Shown here piece by piece: positions 17,016 through 24,373 of a stretch of DNA of 37,246 bases. A model generated the notes under the pieces. It saw nothing but the letters and a program-made list of their open reading frames with translations, had not been told where the DNA came from and did no database searches. This stretch comes from an uncultured Eubacterium sp. (GTDB lineage: Bacteria > Bacillota > Clostridia > Lachnospirales > Lachnospiraceae). The position numbers and the translations under genes are program-made. Position 1 is the first letter of the stretch. Every line of letters begins with the position of its first letter. The stretch covers positions 1-37,246 of the forward strand of contig CANDMV010000024.1 in assembly GCA_947385875.1 (NCBI GenBank), read 5' to 3'.

Positions 17016-17465
17016 TTGATCACATCCTTTTGCAGCGGATGATTTCACGCTGTGATTTTCATATTTATTTTCTATTAAAGTTAAGATGCCGAAGCATTGA
17101 TACAAATTTTGAATCAGTGCACTGAGTGATGGTTGGGAGTGTGCGTCAGGTTTTGTTCTTTATGTGAGGCATCGTATTTATGAGGTTTAAGTATAGGTTT
17201 AAACTTTGAAAATAGATTTATAAACCTGCGGTACGTTAATTAAATATATATCAAACATTTATGCAGCATAGAAGAATAAAATAAAATAAGCTGATTTAGC
17301 AATATATAAACCTCAGTCTGAGGAGAATACTAATATTATAAAGTCTGATTTACAATATTATACGAATATTCAAACTCAATTAAAAATCACGCAATTCACA
17401 AACAATTAATACAATTTTTCATCTGATGACTTTTTGACCCCAGCATCATGACATTGCAGTTCCGT
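17016..17465. other. AT-rich intergenic stretch upstream of the LacI remnant
   Basis: No gene is supported here. The only structure I see is a cluster of AGGTTTA motifs on both strands (17183-17189, 17195-17201, 17221-17227 and 17307-17313) and the small palindrome CCTCAGTCTGAGG at 17311-17323. These could be operator remnants of the adjacent regulator. Confidence 0.4.
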
Positions 17466-17504
17466 CTGGAGCGTGTTTGAAAAATCATTCCCGTGATCTG
17501 CACT
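17466..17504. repeat. Left end of the CTAG-type MITE family
   Basis: CTGGAGCGTGTTTGAAAAAT (17466-17485) continues as CATTCCCGTGATCTGCACTC. This is the reverse complement of the right end seen at 1-53 and 11580-11618 with two differences. Similarity stops near 17505, where the next gene fragment begins, so the element is truncated. Confidence 0.7.
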
Positions 17505-17825
17505 CACCTCTTTGAGGAGAATATCTTGGAATGCCCTGTGGATTATAATGAAAAGAAACAAACTGTCATCGTGTCTGTATCAGAGGAAGAGGTGGGAAAA
17601 CAAATTAGGATTTATCTTAATGGGAAGCAGGAGCCGGAAGGAAACCATGTGGTGGAAAGATGCTTCGAGTTTTTAAATCGGGCGGAAATTGAGTTTATGC
17701 TAAAAGATGAACTATATGGGCTGATAAAGGCAGGGAAGAGCGTTCCGGTGCTGTTGGCAGAGCTGCACACCAGGAAATTAAATGCAGATTTGTTTGGCGC
17801 GCTAGCCGAGATTATTATTGGATGA
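17505..17825 (+). pseudogene. C-terminal fragment, probably of a GH31-like glycoside hydrolase
   Basis: The open frame (110 residues from an alternative start at 17493, no ribosome binding site) reads ILECPVDYNEKKQTVIVSVSEEEVGKQIRIYLNG..RCFEFLNRAEIEFMLKDELYGLIKAGKSVPVLLAELHTRKLNADLFGALAEII. It looks like a C-terminal helical domain following a beta-sandwich. I associate this tail with large GH31-type alpha-glucosidases or xylosidases of Lachnospiraceae, from memory and not verified. Its 5' side is fused to the end of a repeat, so the catalytic part has been lost. It is unlikely to be a functional gene. Confidence 0.55.
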
Positions 17826-17892
17826 GGATGAACTGGACTGAGATTGAAGCGAGCTAAAGTTACAGCATATGGGGATTGCTGCAGTGATATTT

Positions 17893-18084
17893 TTGCAGTG
17901 TGATAGGCTGGTTATATATATTGGATATCCGGACTACGGGTGAGGGGAGCGGTTTCGCCGCCTGTGTATCGAGCAGAATACTGAGGGCTTCTAAGCATTC
18001 TTCCAACGTCACCAGAAGACGGAACCGCTCTCCTCGCCCGGCGTCCGGCTATCCGCAAATGTAACACCCTATCTGAACTGTTAC
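17893..18084. mobile_element. Degenerate GTAACAGTTC-type element with 32-bp internal hairpin arms
   Basis: The right end TAACACCCTATCTGAACTGT plus TAC (18062-18084) matches the other members. Inside, 17923-17954 and 18023-18054 are inverted copies of 32 bases (GGATATCCGGACTACGGGTG.. against ..CGCCCGGCGTCCGGCTATCC) with a few mismatches. The left terminus is eroded (GATAGGCTGGTTATATATAT), so the start coordinate is approximate. There is no coding frame. It lies upstream of the secreted protein gene at 18198. Confidence 0.65.
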
Positions 18085-18124
18085 CGAAAACCAAAGGCTG
18101 AATGAAATTTACTTCAATAGATAC

Positions 18125-18153
18125 TTGCCAGATTGCTCATATTCATGTAAAAT
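18125..18153 (+). promoter_or_regulatory. Promoter of the secreted papain-like protein gene
   Basis: TTGCCA (18125-18130), a 17-base spacer and TAAAAT (18148-18153) precede the GAGGAGG site and ATG at 18198 by about 45 bases. Confidence 0.6.
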
Positions 18154-18197
18154 ATCTATGAGCTTTATATATAAAAATAGATTTTTGAGGAGGCGAC

Positions 18198-19553
18198 ATG
18201 GAAGAAAAGCATAGTTCTGGAAAAGGCGTGGGATTCTCTTTGCATAATGTCATTTTTAGCAGACATATGTCCGATGCTGTGAAGCGGGCAGTCTGCGTTG
18301 TATGCTGCATCAGTATGATGCTCTGCCCGACTCTGCATAGAATAACGGCAGCAGCGGCAGATGGACAGGCAGCCGTGTCTTTTCGGGAATTAAACGATAA
18401 GGGAGTATTTTTAAAACAGTCACAGGCACGTGTATGTACTTTGACATCAAGTGCAATGATGGTGCGCAGGGCGGCAATGCTGATGGGCCAACAGGATTGG
18501 CAGTTGATTACGGAACAATCAATCCGTAAGGATGCGTGGGCAGAAGGCACTGGCTTAAAGTGGAATTTTACTACATATGGAATTGCGGTAGCACATAAAA
18601 CTCTGTCATCCAAAGAAGAATTGATTCAAATGCTTGATGTGCATCCAGAGGGGATCGTGATTTATGATTCGCGCAAGCCTCATGCAGTCCTTGCAACGGA
18701 TTATACAGATGGTGTATTTTATTGTTCGGACCCTTCTAATGATATGCCGACAGGCAGATATCCGATTGCGCAGGCATCTATTACAGTAGAATCTGCGCGG
18801 CGATGTTGGTATGTAAAGCAGCCGGGTGTCACTTCTGTAGATAAAGAAGCGGATGGAAGAGATTTTTCAAATGAAGATTTAAAAGACGGAGTATCCGGAG
18901 AAAATTCAGCGGATCATTTCGGGATTGATGGAACAGATAGTGATAATATGCAAAATAATAGTACCGGGAATGATGGGCAAGATGAGGGATCCGATCATAG
19001 TGATTTAGAGAACAAAGATTCTCAAGATGGTGATAAAGATGGTGATAAAGATGGGGATTTAGATCAAATAGTGAAAGAACCCATAGATGATGCAGAAGAT
19101 AAGAAGTATGAGGTATCGGGCCTGATTTACCAGATTTTGGATAGAGTGGATTTAACAGCGGTATGTGTCGGACAGGCAGCGGCTGATGCTGCAGTAACTG
19201 TACCAGACACAGTGATGCTGGAGGGAGACGAATACCGAGTTTTGTCAATTTCGGACGGTGCCTTTGCGAATGCAGTAAAGCTGAAATCAATCACGATCGG
19301 AAAGAATGTACAGTCAATAGGCGCAAAGTCATTTTATCGGTGCAAAAAATTAAAGTCTGTTATAATAAATGCAGATGATTTGAAAACGATTGGGTCAGAT
19401 GCGTTTGCGCAGATACATAAAAAAGTAAAAATTTATATTCTGGCAGATCAGATGAAAGAATTTGGGAAGCTGCTGGTTGGAACATCGGTTCCAGGGACGG
19501 TTGTAATAAAAATAAATCAGGTATCCGGCAAAAAGACAGAGAAAAAAGTGTAG
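18198..19553 (+). CDS. Secreted papain-like (C39-type fold) protein with leucine-rich repeat domain
   Basis: The product has 451 residues. A hydrophobic segment at about 30-46 after basic residues is the likely signal sequence or anchor. Residues 60-200 resemble papain-like/C39-type domains: C80 in ARVCTLTSSAMMVRR, H162 in KPHAVLATDY and D178 in CSDPSN form a plausible catalytic triad. A strongly acidic linker (205-285) contains a DGDKDGDKDGDLD run that could bind calcium. Residues 290-430 form a BspA-like LRR_5 domain (SISDGAFANAVKLKSITIGKNVQSIGAKSFYRCKKLKSVII). A GAGGAGG site fixes the start. Together these suggest a cell-surface or secreted protein that cleaves or binds peptides; the substrate is unknown. 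It is followed after 10 bases by a lytic transglycosylase, probably in one transcript. Confidence 0.8.
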   Translation: MEEKHSSGKGVGFSLHNVIFSRHMSDAVKRAVCVVCCISMMLCPTLHRITAAAADGQAAVSFRELNDKGVFLKQSQARVCTLTSSAMMVRRAAMLMGQQDWQLITEQSIRKDAWAEGTGLKWNFTTYGIAVAHKTLSSKEELIQMLDVHPEGIVIYDSRKPHAVLATDYTDGVFYCSDPSNDMPTGRYPIAQASITVESARRCWYVKQPGVTSVDKEADGRDFSNEDLKDGVSGENSADHFGIDGTDSDNMQNNSTGNDGQDEGSDHSDLENKDSQDGDKDGDKDGDLDQIVKEPIDDAEDKKYEVSGLIYQILDRVDLTAVCVGQAAADAAVTVPDTVMLEGDEYRVLSISDGAFANAVKLKSITIGKNVQSIGAKSFYRCKKLKSVIINADDLKTIGSDAFAQIHKKVKIYILADQMKEFGKLLVGTSVPGTVVIKINQVSGKKTEKKV

Positions 19554-19563
19554 GGGATAAAAT

Positions 19564-20490
19564 ATGAGTGTAAATGCGGTAACCGGCGTTGACGGTATGC
19601 CATTGGCAGCCGAGACGAATAATACAAATAAGACATCAAACAGCTACTTTTCTAATTATATGAATCAGTCGCTTAGTTATGCGGATTATCTGGAACAGAT
19701 TTTTCAAAAAGCTTCTGATACATACAGTGTATCCAAAGATCTGTTAAAGGCAATGGCAAAGGCAGAGTCGAACTTTCGTGCGAATGCGACTTCGCGGTGC
19801 GGGGCAATGGGAATCATGCAGCTGATGCCGGAAACTGCTAAATCGCTGGGGGTTACGGATGCTTATAATCCAGATCAGAATATTATGGGCGGAGCACAGT
19901 ATATCAGCCGACTTTTGGAAAAATATAATGGGAATTTATCTTATGCGATAGCTGCATATAATGCTGGAAGCGGAAATGTGGACAAGTATGACGGGATTCC
20001 GCCGTTTAATGAAACGCAGAACTATGTCGCAAAAGTCCTGCAGTATCTGGAAGAAGGGGTAACGATACCGGACAGTGCAGGTGTGTCGGAGGAACGTACC
20101 GTTTCTTCATCAGCTTCAGTTTCCCAGAATATATCGAATACATCCGCGGCTAGTTCGACATTGCAGGAGATGTTTAACAAATATTTTGATTATGATGATT
20201 ATCTGGAATTTTTGCAGCTGTTTACTAGAGTTATTTATGAAAAGCTGACCGGCACTGAGCTTGAGACTGCGAAGACGGATGACAAAGAAGATACAGCCGG
20301 GGAGGAGCAGACCGAAGAACAGCCGGAAGAGCCAGCAAAGCTGCTTACGATGAAAGTTAAAGATGCAAATGGGCGAGTAAATACTTATCAGCAGGAAAAT
20401 ACTGCGGGTGGTGATGCTTATAAGGCGTTTCAGTATATGACAGCAGGCGGACAGAATCGGATGTCAATTTTTTTGAATAAAACAGTGTAA
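19564..20490 (+). CDS. Lytic transglycosylase (SLT domain)
   Basis: This 308-residue protein has a single SLT domain at about 45-160. E68 in AKAESNF is the catalytic acid, followed by SRCGAMGIMQLMPETAKSLGV, the GGAQYISRLL stretch and AIAAYNAGSGNV. Such enzymes cut the MurNAc-GlcNAc bond of peptidoglycan to give 1,6-anhydro ends. No signal peptide is visible; the N-terminus is a polar stretch. The C-terminal part (170-308) is low-complexity Ser/Glu-rich plus an unrecognised tail. An AGGGG site precedes the ATG. It ends at a strong terminator, closing a two-gene unit with the papain-like gene. Confidence 0.9.
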   Translation: MSVNAVTGVDGMPLAAETNNTNKTSNSYFSNYMNQSLSYADYLEQIFQKASDTYSVSKDLLKAMAKAESNFRANATSRCGAMGIMQLMPETAKSLGVTDAYNPDQNIMGGAQYISRLLEKYNGNLSYAIAAYNAGSGNVDKYDGIPPFNETQNYVAKVLQYLEEGVTIPDSAGVSEERTVSSSASVSQNISNTSAASSTLQEMFNKYFDYDDYLEFLQLFTRVIYEKLTGTELETAKTDDKEDTAGEEQTEEQPEEPAKLLTMKVKDANGRVNTYQQENTAGGDAYKAFQYMTAGGQNRMSIFLNKTV

Positions 20491-20520
20491 ATAAAACTTA
20501 TATATTATAATTATGATTTT

Positions 20521-20549
20521 GAGCCTGACGATATATGTCAGGCTTCTTT
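20521..20549 (+). terminator. Intrinsic terminator after the transglycosylase gene
   Basis: AGCCTGAC (20522-20529) pairs with GTCAGGCT (20537-20544) and is followed by TCTTTG, 31 bases after the stop. Confidence 0.75.
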
Positions 20550-20600
20550 GATTTAAATTTATGTCAGGATTTAGCAAATAGAAGAAAGGCGTACTTTTTA

Positions 20601-20852
20601 ATGAATACAGAGAGTGATTTGATTAAAAATTTAAATAAGCTGCATACAACTGAATTAGGTGCAGTGAGGATAAAAAGAAATTTATCTTTAAAAACAGATT
20701 GCGTAGTTGAATGGTGCAGAGAGAAAATTAACTCTGCAAATGCAGTTATCGAAAGAAAAGGTAAAAACTGGTATGTGAATGTCGATCATTTGATCTTAAC
20801 AGTAAATGCGAATAGTTACACGATTATAACAGCTCATCCAGAAAAGAAATAA
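20601..20852 (+). CDS. DUF3781 family protein
   Basis: The product has 83 residues, starting MNTESDLIKNLNKLHTTELGAVRIKRNLSL and continuing VVEWCREKI..NWYVNVDHLILTVNANSYTIITAHPEK. This is the whole DUF3781 family from end to end. Family function is unknown; members are small cytoplasmic proteins common in Firmicutes. The ATG at 20601 is used because a GAAAGG site precedes it and family similarity starts there. The longer frame from 20535 would start inside the preceding terminator. The gene lies just before the two-component system but has no evident link with it. Confidence 0.8.
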   Translation: MNTESDLIKNLNKLHTTELGAVRIKRNLSLKTDCVVEWCREKINSANAVIERKGKNWYVNVDHLILTVNANSYTIITAHPEKK

Positions 20853-20898
20853 AGGAAAAAACGAAATCCGGCAAAATGGCGTATAGGAGAAAAGAGAT

Positions 20899-21609
20899 AT
20901 GAAAAATATTGCTTCGCATGAGAAAAGAGCTCTTGCTAAAATATTGGTAGTAGAAGACAATGATGATTATCGTGAATTGCTCCAGAATTTTTTAGAAAAT
21001 GCAGGATATATTATCACAACCGCGAAAGATGGCAGACAGGCAGTAGAATCAGCAGACAGTTTCGAATTTGACCTGATTTTGCTGGACTTGATGCTGCCGA
21101 AGCTGGGAGGATACGATGTCTGTGAAAGAATCCGAAAAACACAGGATGTTCCAATTATTATGCTGACGGCGCTGGGGAGCGAAGCACATCAGATGAAAGG
21201 TTATCAGATGCAGATCGACGGCTATATCATGAAGCCGGTATCTATGCCGCTGTTGATGCAGAAAATAGAGGCTGTACTGCGAAGAACGATGAAAACAGAT
21301 GTGCAGGAGCTTTTGTTTGGTGAGCTTTCTTTAAATCTAAAGACACATACAGCTGCTGTTGCAGGCGCTCATGTGGAGTTTACACTTCGAGAATTTGAAA
21401 TCCTGCAGGAGCTGATGCAAAGGCCGGGAGAAGTAGTTACAAGAAAATCACTGGTAGTAAAATTTTGGGGATATGATGGTTACGAGGATACACGTATAGT
21501 GGATACGCATATTAAAAATATCCGTAAGAAATTGGGAGATTATGATTGTATCGAAACTGTCAGGGGTATCGGATATAAACTGGTGCAAAAAACGATCATA
21601 CGTGATTAA
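20899..21609 (+). CDS. OmpR-family response regulator
   Basis: The protein has 236 residues. The receiver domain (13-125) has acidic pocket residues E19 and D20, phospho-acceptor D63 in ILLDLMLPK, T90 and K112. The winged-helix DNA-binding domain (about 135-232) has FTLREFEILQELMQRPGEVVTRKSLVVKFWG and DTHIKNIRKKLGDYDCIETVRGIGYKL. An AGGAG site precedes the ATG. The kinase gene follows after 18 bases, so the pair is one operon. The ABC genes starting at 23513 are the nearest likely target. Confidence 0.94.
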   Translation: MKNIASHEKRALAKILVVEDNDDYRELLQNFLENAGYIITTAKDGRQAVESADSFEFDLILLDLMLPKLGGYDVCERIRKTQDVPIIMLTALGSEAHQMKGYQMQIDGYIMKPVSMPLLMQKIEAVLRRTMKTDVQELLFGELSLNLKTHTAAVAGAHVEFTLREFEILQELMQRPGEVVTRKSLVVKFWGYDGYEDTRIVDTHIKNIRKKLGDYDCIETVRGIGYKLVQKTIIRD

Positions 21610-21627
21610 AGAAGGGAACGATATGCT

Positions 21628-23301
21628 ATGAAAAAATTGACATTTAAAACATTTATTCTTCTGATGCTGCTTTCTTTGTCAGTAAATGCATTTGCTTATG
21701 GCTGTATCTGGGTCTTTCTTCCATATGCGGATCGAAATCATGCTGAGCAGGAGCTGGAAAGCAAAACAAAGCAGCTGGTCTCACAGCTTCGAAGATCAAA
21801 AAAAGCAGACGGCGGGATGCTGTTCTGGAATTTTGGCCGTGAAACGGGTGCAGATTTGCAGCTGCTAGATGAGTCAGGACAGCACGTGTCGTTCTTTACT
21901 TTTCAAAATATAGAGACTGACGTTTGTCAGAAAATGAAAGCTTATCAGGAAAGAGAAGCATATCAAAAAATGGCGGCTTATCGGGAAAGAGAAGCATATC
22001 AGAAAATGGCGGCATATCAGGAAAGAGAAGCTTATCAGAAAAGAGAAGCATATCAGAAAATGGCGGCATATCAGGAAAGAGAAGCTGATCAGGAAACGGA
22101 TGATTTGATCAGGAACATTTCAGCTCAGGGCTCAGAAACGTATAGTATTGAAAATATGGTTCAGGACACAGAGTATTCGAAAATAATTAAAAATTCAGTT
22201 CAAGAAGCCAGACATCCGTTTCGGTTTATTGATTCTGAGGATGAATATATTCTGGCTATACGGTATAACCCTTTTCGTTCTGATGAGATTGCGAAAGCAA
22301 TTCTAAGCAGCGTGCCATTTGTTGCAGTGGTTACGATCATTTTGTCTTTTCTAAGTGCATGGATATTTTCTTATTATACCACCCATCCGATTATTCGAAT
22401 AAATAAAATAGCAGGTAAGATCGCAGAACTGGATTTCAGCTGGTATTGTCCCGACATGCGAGGGGATGAGATCGGTATGCTTTCAAAAAGCATTAACAAA
22501 TTGTCGGACAGGCTTCATGAGGCGCTGGATGAACTAGGTCTGCGTAATACGGTTTTAGAAGATGAGATTCGAGTGGAAAAGGAACGTGAGCGCAGAAGAA
22601 TGCTCTTCTTTTCAGGAATCTCTCACGAATTGAAAACGCCGATCGCGATCGTAATTGGACAGTTGGAGGGTATGCAGGCAGGAATCGGTGTATATAAGGA
22701 CAGGGATAAATATCTGGCTAGAAGTGTGGAAATACTGCAGTCCTTGAACCAGTTTATTAAGGAAGTGCTGTATGTATCCCATATCGATCTGGATAGGCAG
22801 ATGATGTCATCAGGCCAGATAGAGAAAGTGAAGCGGCTGAATCTATCAGTTTTCTTGGAGCAGTTAATCGATGAGTATATCAGCTATGCCGAGTTTTATT
22901 CAGTTCGTATTGAGAGAGAGATTGAAGAGAGTTTGTTTGTATATGGGGATGAACTGCTGTATCAAAAAGCAGTCGCAAATATCCTCAGCAATGCGGTAAC
23001 GCATATTTTGGAAAATAGGAATGCGGATAAAGATGGGAATATGGGTTATGTGGCAGTATGTCTGCGCCGCATAGATGCTAAGATCGAATTATCTGTGACC
23101 AATACGCCTGCGCATGTTGCGGATGAGCATCTGCCTCATCTATTTGAGGCGTTTTACCGCGTGAATGATTCCAAAGAGCATGGCAGCGGGTTGGGACTTT
23201 ACATTACCAGAATGATTTTTGAGACCTTTCAGGTTGATAATAAAATAGAAAATACGTCGCATGGAGTGAAATTTACGGCAGTTTTTGCAGAGGCTGAATA
23301 A
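21628..23301 (+). CDS. Sensor histidine kinase with a hexapeptide-repeat sensor domain
   Basis: The protein has 557 residues. Membrane segment 1 lies at about 9-30, an extracytoplasmic part follows to about 222, and segment 2 at about 225-248 leads into a HAMP domain (TTHPIIRINKIAGKIAELDF). The dimerisation domain carries phospho-acceptor H333 in FFSGISHELKTPIA. The ATPase domain has an N box (YQKAVANILSNAVTHI) and a G box (GSGLGLYITRMIF). The extracellular part contains nine consecutive six-residue units of the AYQERE/AYQKMA type (residues 105-158), which would form a charged helix. The partner is the regulator just upstream, and the genes downstream encode an export-type ABC system fused to a peptidase, so the signal may be a peptide. 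That is inference. Confidence 0.93.
   Translation: MKKLTFKTFILLMLLSLSVNAFAYGCIWVFLPYADRNHAEQELESKTKQLVSQLRRSKKADGGMLFWNFGRETGADLQLLDESGQHVSFFTFQNIETDVCQKMKAYQEREAYQKMAAYREREAYQKMAAYQEREAYQKREAYQKMAAYQEREADQETDDLIRNISAQGSETYSIENMVQDTEYSKIIKNSVQEARHPFRFIDSEDEYILAIRYNPFRSDEIAKAILSSVPFVAVVTIILSFLSAWIFSYYTTHPIIRINKIAGKIAELDFSWYCPDMRGDEIGMLSKSINKLSDRLHEALDELGLRNTVLEDEIRVEKERERRRMLFFSGISHELKTPIAIVIGQLEGMQAGIGVYKDRDKYLARSVEILQSLNQFIKEVLYVSHIDLDRQMMSSGQIEKVKRLNLSVFLEQLIDEYISYAEFYSVRIEREIEESLFVYGDELLYQKAVANILSNAVTHILENRNADKDGNMGYVAVCLRRIDAKIELSVTNTPAHVADEHLPHLFEAFYRVNDSKEHGSGLGLYITRMIFETFQVDNKIENTSHGVKFTAVFAEAE
21940..22101 (+). repeat. In-frame 18-bp tandem repeats inside the histidine kinase gene
   Basis: Nine 18-base units encode alternating AYQERE- and AYQKMA-like hexapeptides. 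Some neighbouring 36-base pairs are nearly identical at DNA level (for example GCATATCAGAAAATGGCGGC repeated). All units keep the frame, so gain or loss of a unit changes sensor length without breaking the protein. Confidence 0.9.
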
Positions 23302-23317
23302 TTTTTATGCCAAAATA

Positions 23318-23418
23318 GTGACAGATTAGATAAGGTGTTACACATTGGATACCTTGACGCCGGGTGAGGGGAGCGGTTCCGGCTATTCACAAATGTGACA
23401 CCCTATCTGAACGGTTAC
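23318..23418. mobile_element. 101-bp GTAACAGTTC-type MITE with imperfect 8-bp target duplication
   Basis: The left end GTGACAGATTAGATAAGGTG plus TTACA and the right end, read inverted, GTAACCGTTCAGATAGGGTG plus TCACA are terminal inverted repeats. Flanks CCAAAATA (23310-23317) and CTAAAATA (23419-23426) differ at one base and fit an 8-bp target duplication. Compared with the copy at 17893-18084, the central loop and one hairpin arm are missing. It sits between the kinase gene and the ABC operon, so it may separate or alter their transcription. Confidence 0.75.
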
Positions 23419-23512
23419 CTAAAATAAATAGATTCACAAAAACTCCAGATAACAGTATGTTTCATGTGCTATGATAAATGCAGATCACAAGAATATTGAG
23501 AGGAGTAAAAAG

Positions 23513-24373
23513 ATGAACATAGACATGAAGCACATTACAATGATCTATCCATCCGGGAAAAAGGCATTGAATGATATTTCTATTAGTGTGGAGAGTCCGG
23601 GATTTATCGGCATCTTAGGCCCGAATGGAGCTGGGAAAACGACATTAATGAAGCTGCTGATTGCGGGGCTGCTTCCGACGAAGGGAGCGATTCTTCTGAA
23701 CCAAAAACCACTGCTTGCACAGGAAAAGTATCTAAAATCTCAGCTTGGGTACCTGCCTCAGAGCTTTGGACTATATGATGAGCTTTCGGTCTGGGAGTTT
23801 TTGGATTATATGGCAGCTTTAAAGGGAATCAAAGGGAAACGTGTGATTGAGAATGTATTAGAGCTGACAAATCTGTCTGAACATAAAAAAGCACGCATCC
23901 GTAATCTGTCTGGCGGCCAGAGGCAGCGTGTAGGAATTGCGCAGGCGCTTTTAGGCGATCCGCAGCTGCTCATTTTAGATGAGCCTACAGTGGGGCTTGA
24001 CCCGGAAGAGCGTGTGAAGTTTCGAAATATTTTTTCAGAGATGGCGCAGGATAAAATCGTACTGCTGTCTACGCATATTGTGGAGGATGTACAAGCGGTG
24101 TGCAGCCGTGTGCTGGTGATTTACGGCGGATTGATTTTATATGACGGCAGTCCTTCGCAGCTGATTCAGGATACGGCGGGACATGTCGGTATCTGTATCT
24201 CTGAAATCGGAGAGAAGGTTCCGGATGGATGCTGCATTGTTTCGAAGGTCAATGTAAAGGAGGGGATACAATGCCGGGTCGTTTCAGAAGACCTGCCGTT
24301 ATTTGTGGAAAAAACAGAACCGACGCTGGAGGATGCATATCTGTATCGGATTCAGAAGGAGGGAGGAAAATGA
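23513..24373 (+). CDS. ABC transporter ATP-binding protein
   Basis: This 286-residue ABC-2 type ATPase has Walker A GPNGAGKTTLMKLL, a Q-loop in GYLPQSFGLYDEL, signature LSGGQRQRVGIAQALLGDP, Walker B LLILDEPTVGLDP and H-loop STHIVED. The start at 23513 has a GAGAGGAG site; an in-frame upstream start at 23471 has none. The tail (LEDAYLYRIQKEGGK) overlaps the next start by four bases (ATGA), giving coupled translation with the permease-peptidase fusion. Together with the genes at 24370 and 26676 it forms a complete exporter-like complex. The position behind a two-component system is typical of peptide sensing or detoxification modules. Confidence 0.93.
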   Translation: MNIDMKHITMIYPSGKKALNDISISVESPGFIGILGPNGAGKTTLMKLLIAGLLPTKGAILLNQKPLLAQEKYLKSQLGYLPQSFGLYDELSVWEFLDYMAALKGIKGKRVIENVLELTNLSEHKKARIRNLSGGQRQRVGIAQALLGDPQLLILDEPTVGLDPEERVKFRNIFSEMAQDKIVLLSTHIVEDVQAVCSRVLVIYGGLILYDGSPSQLIQDTAGHVGICISEIGEKVPDGCCIVSKVNVKEGIQCRVVSEDLPLFVEKTEPTLEDAYLYRIQKEGGK

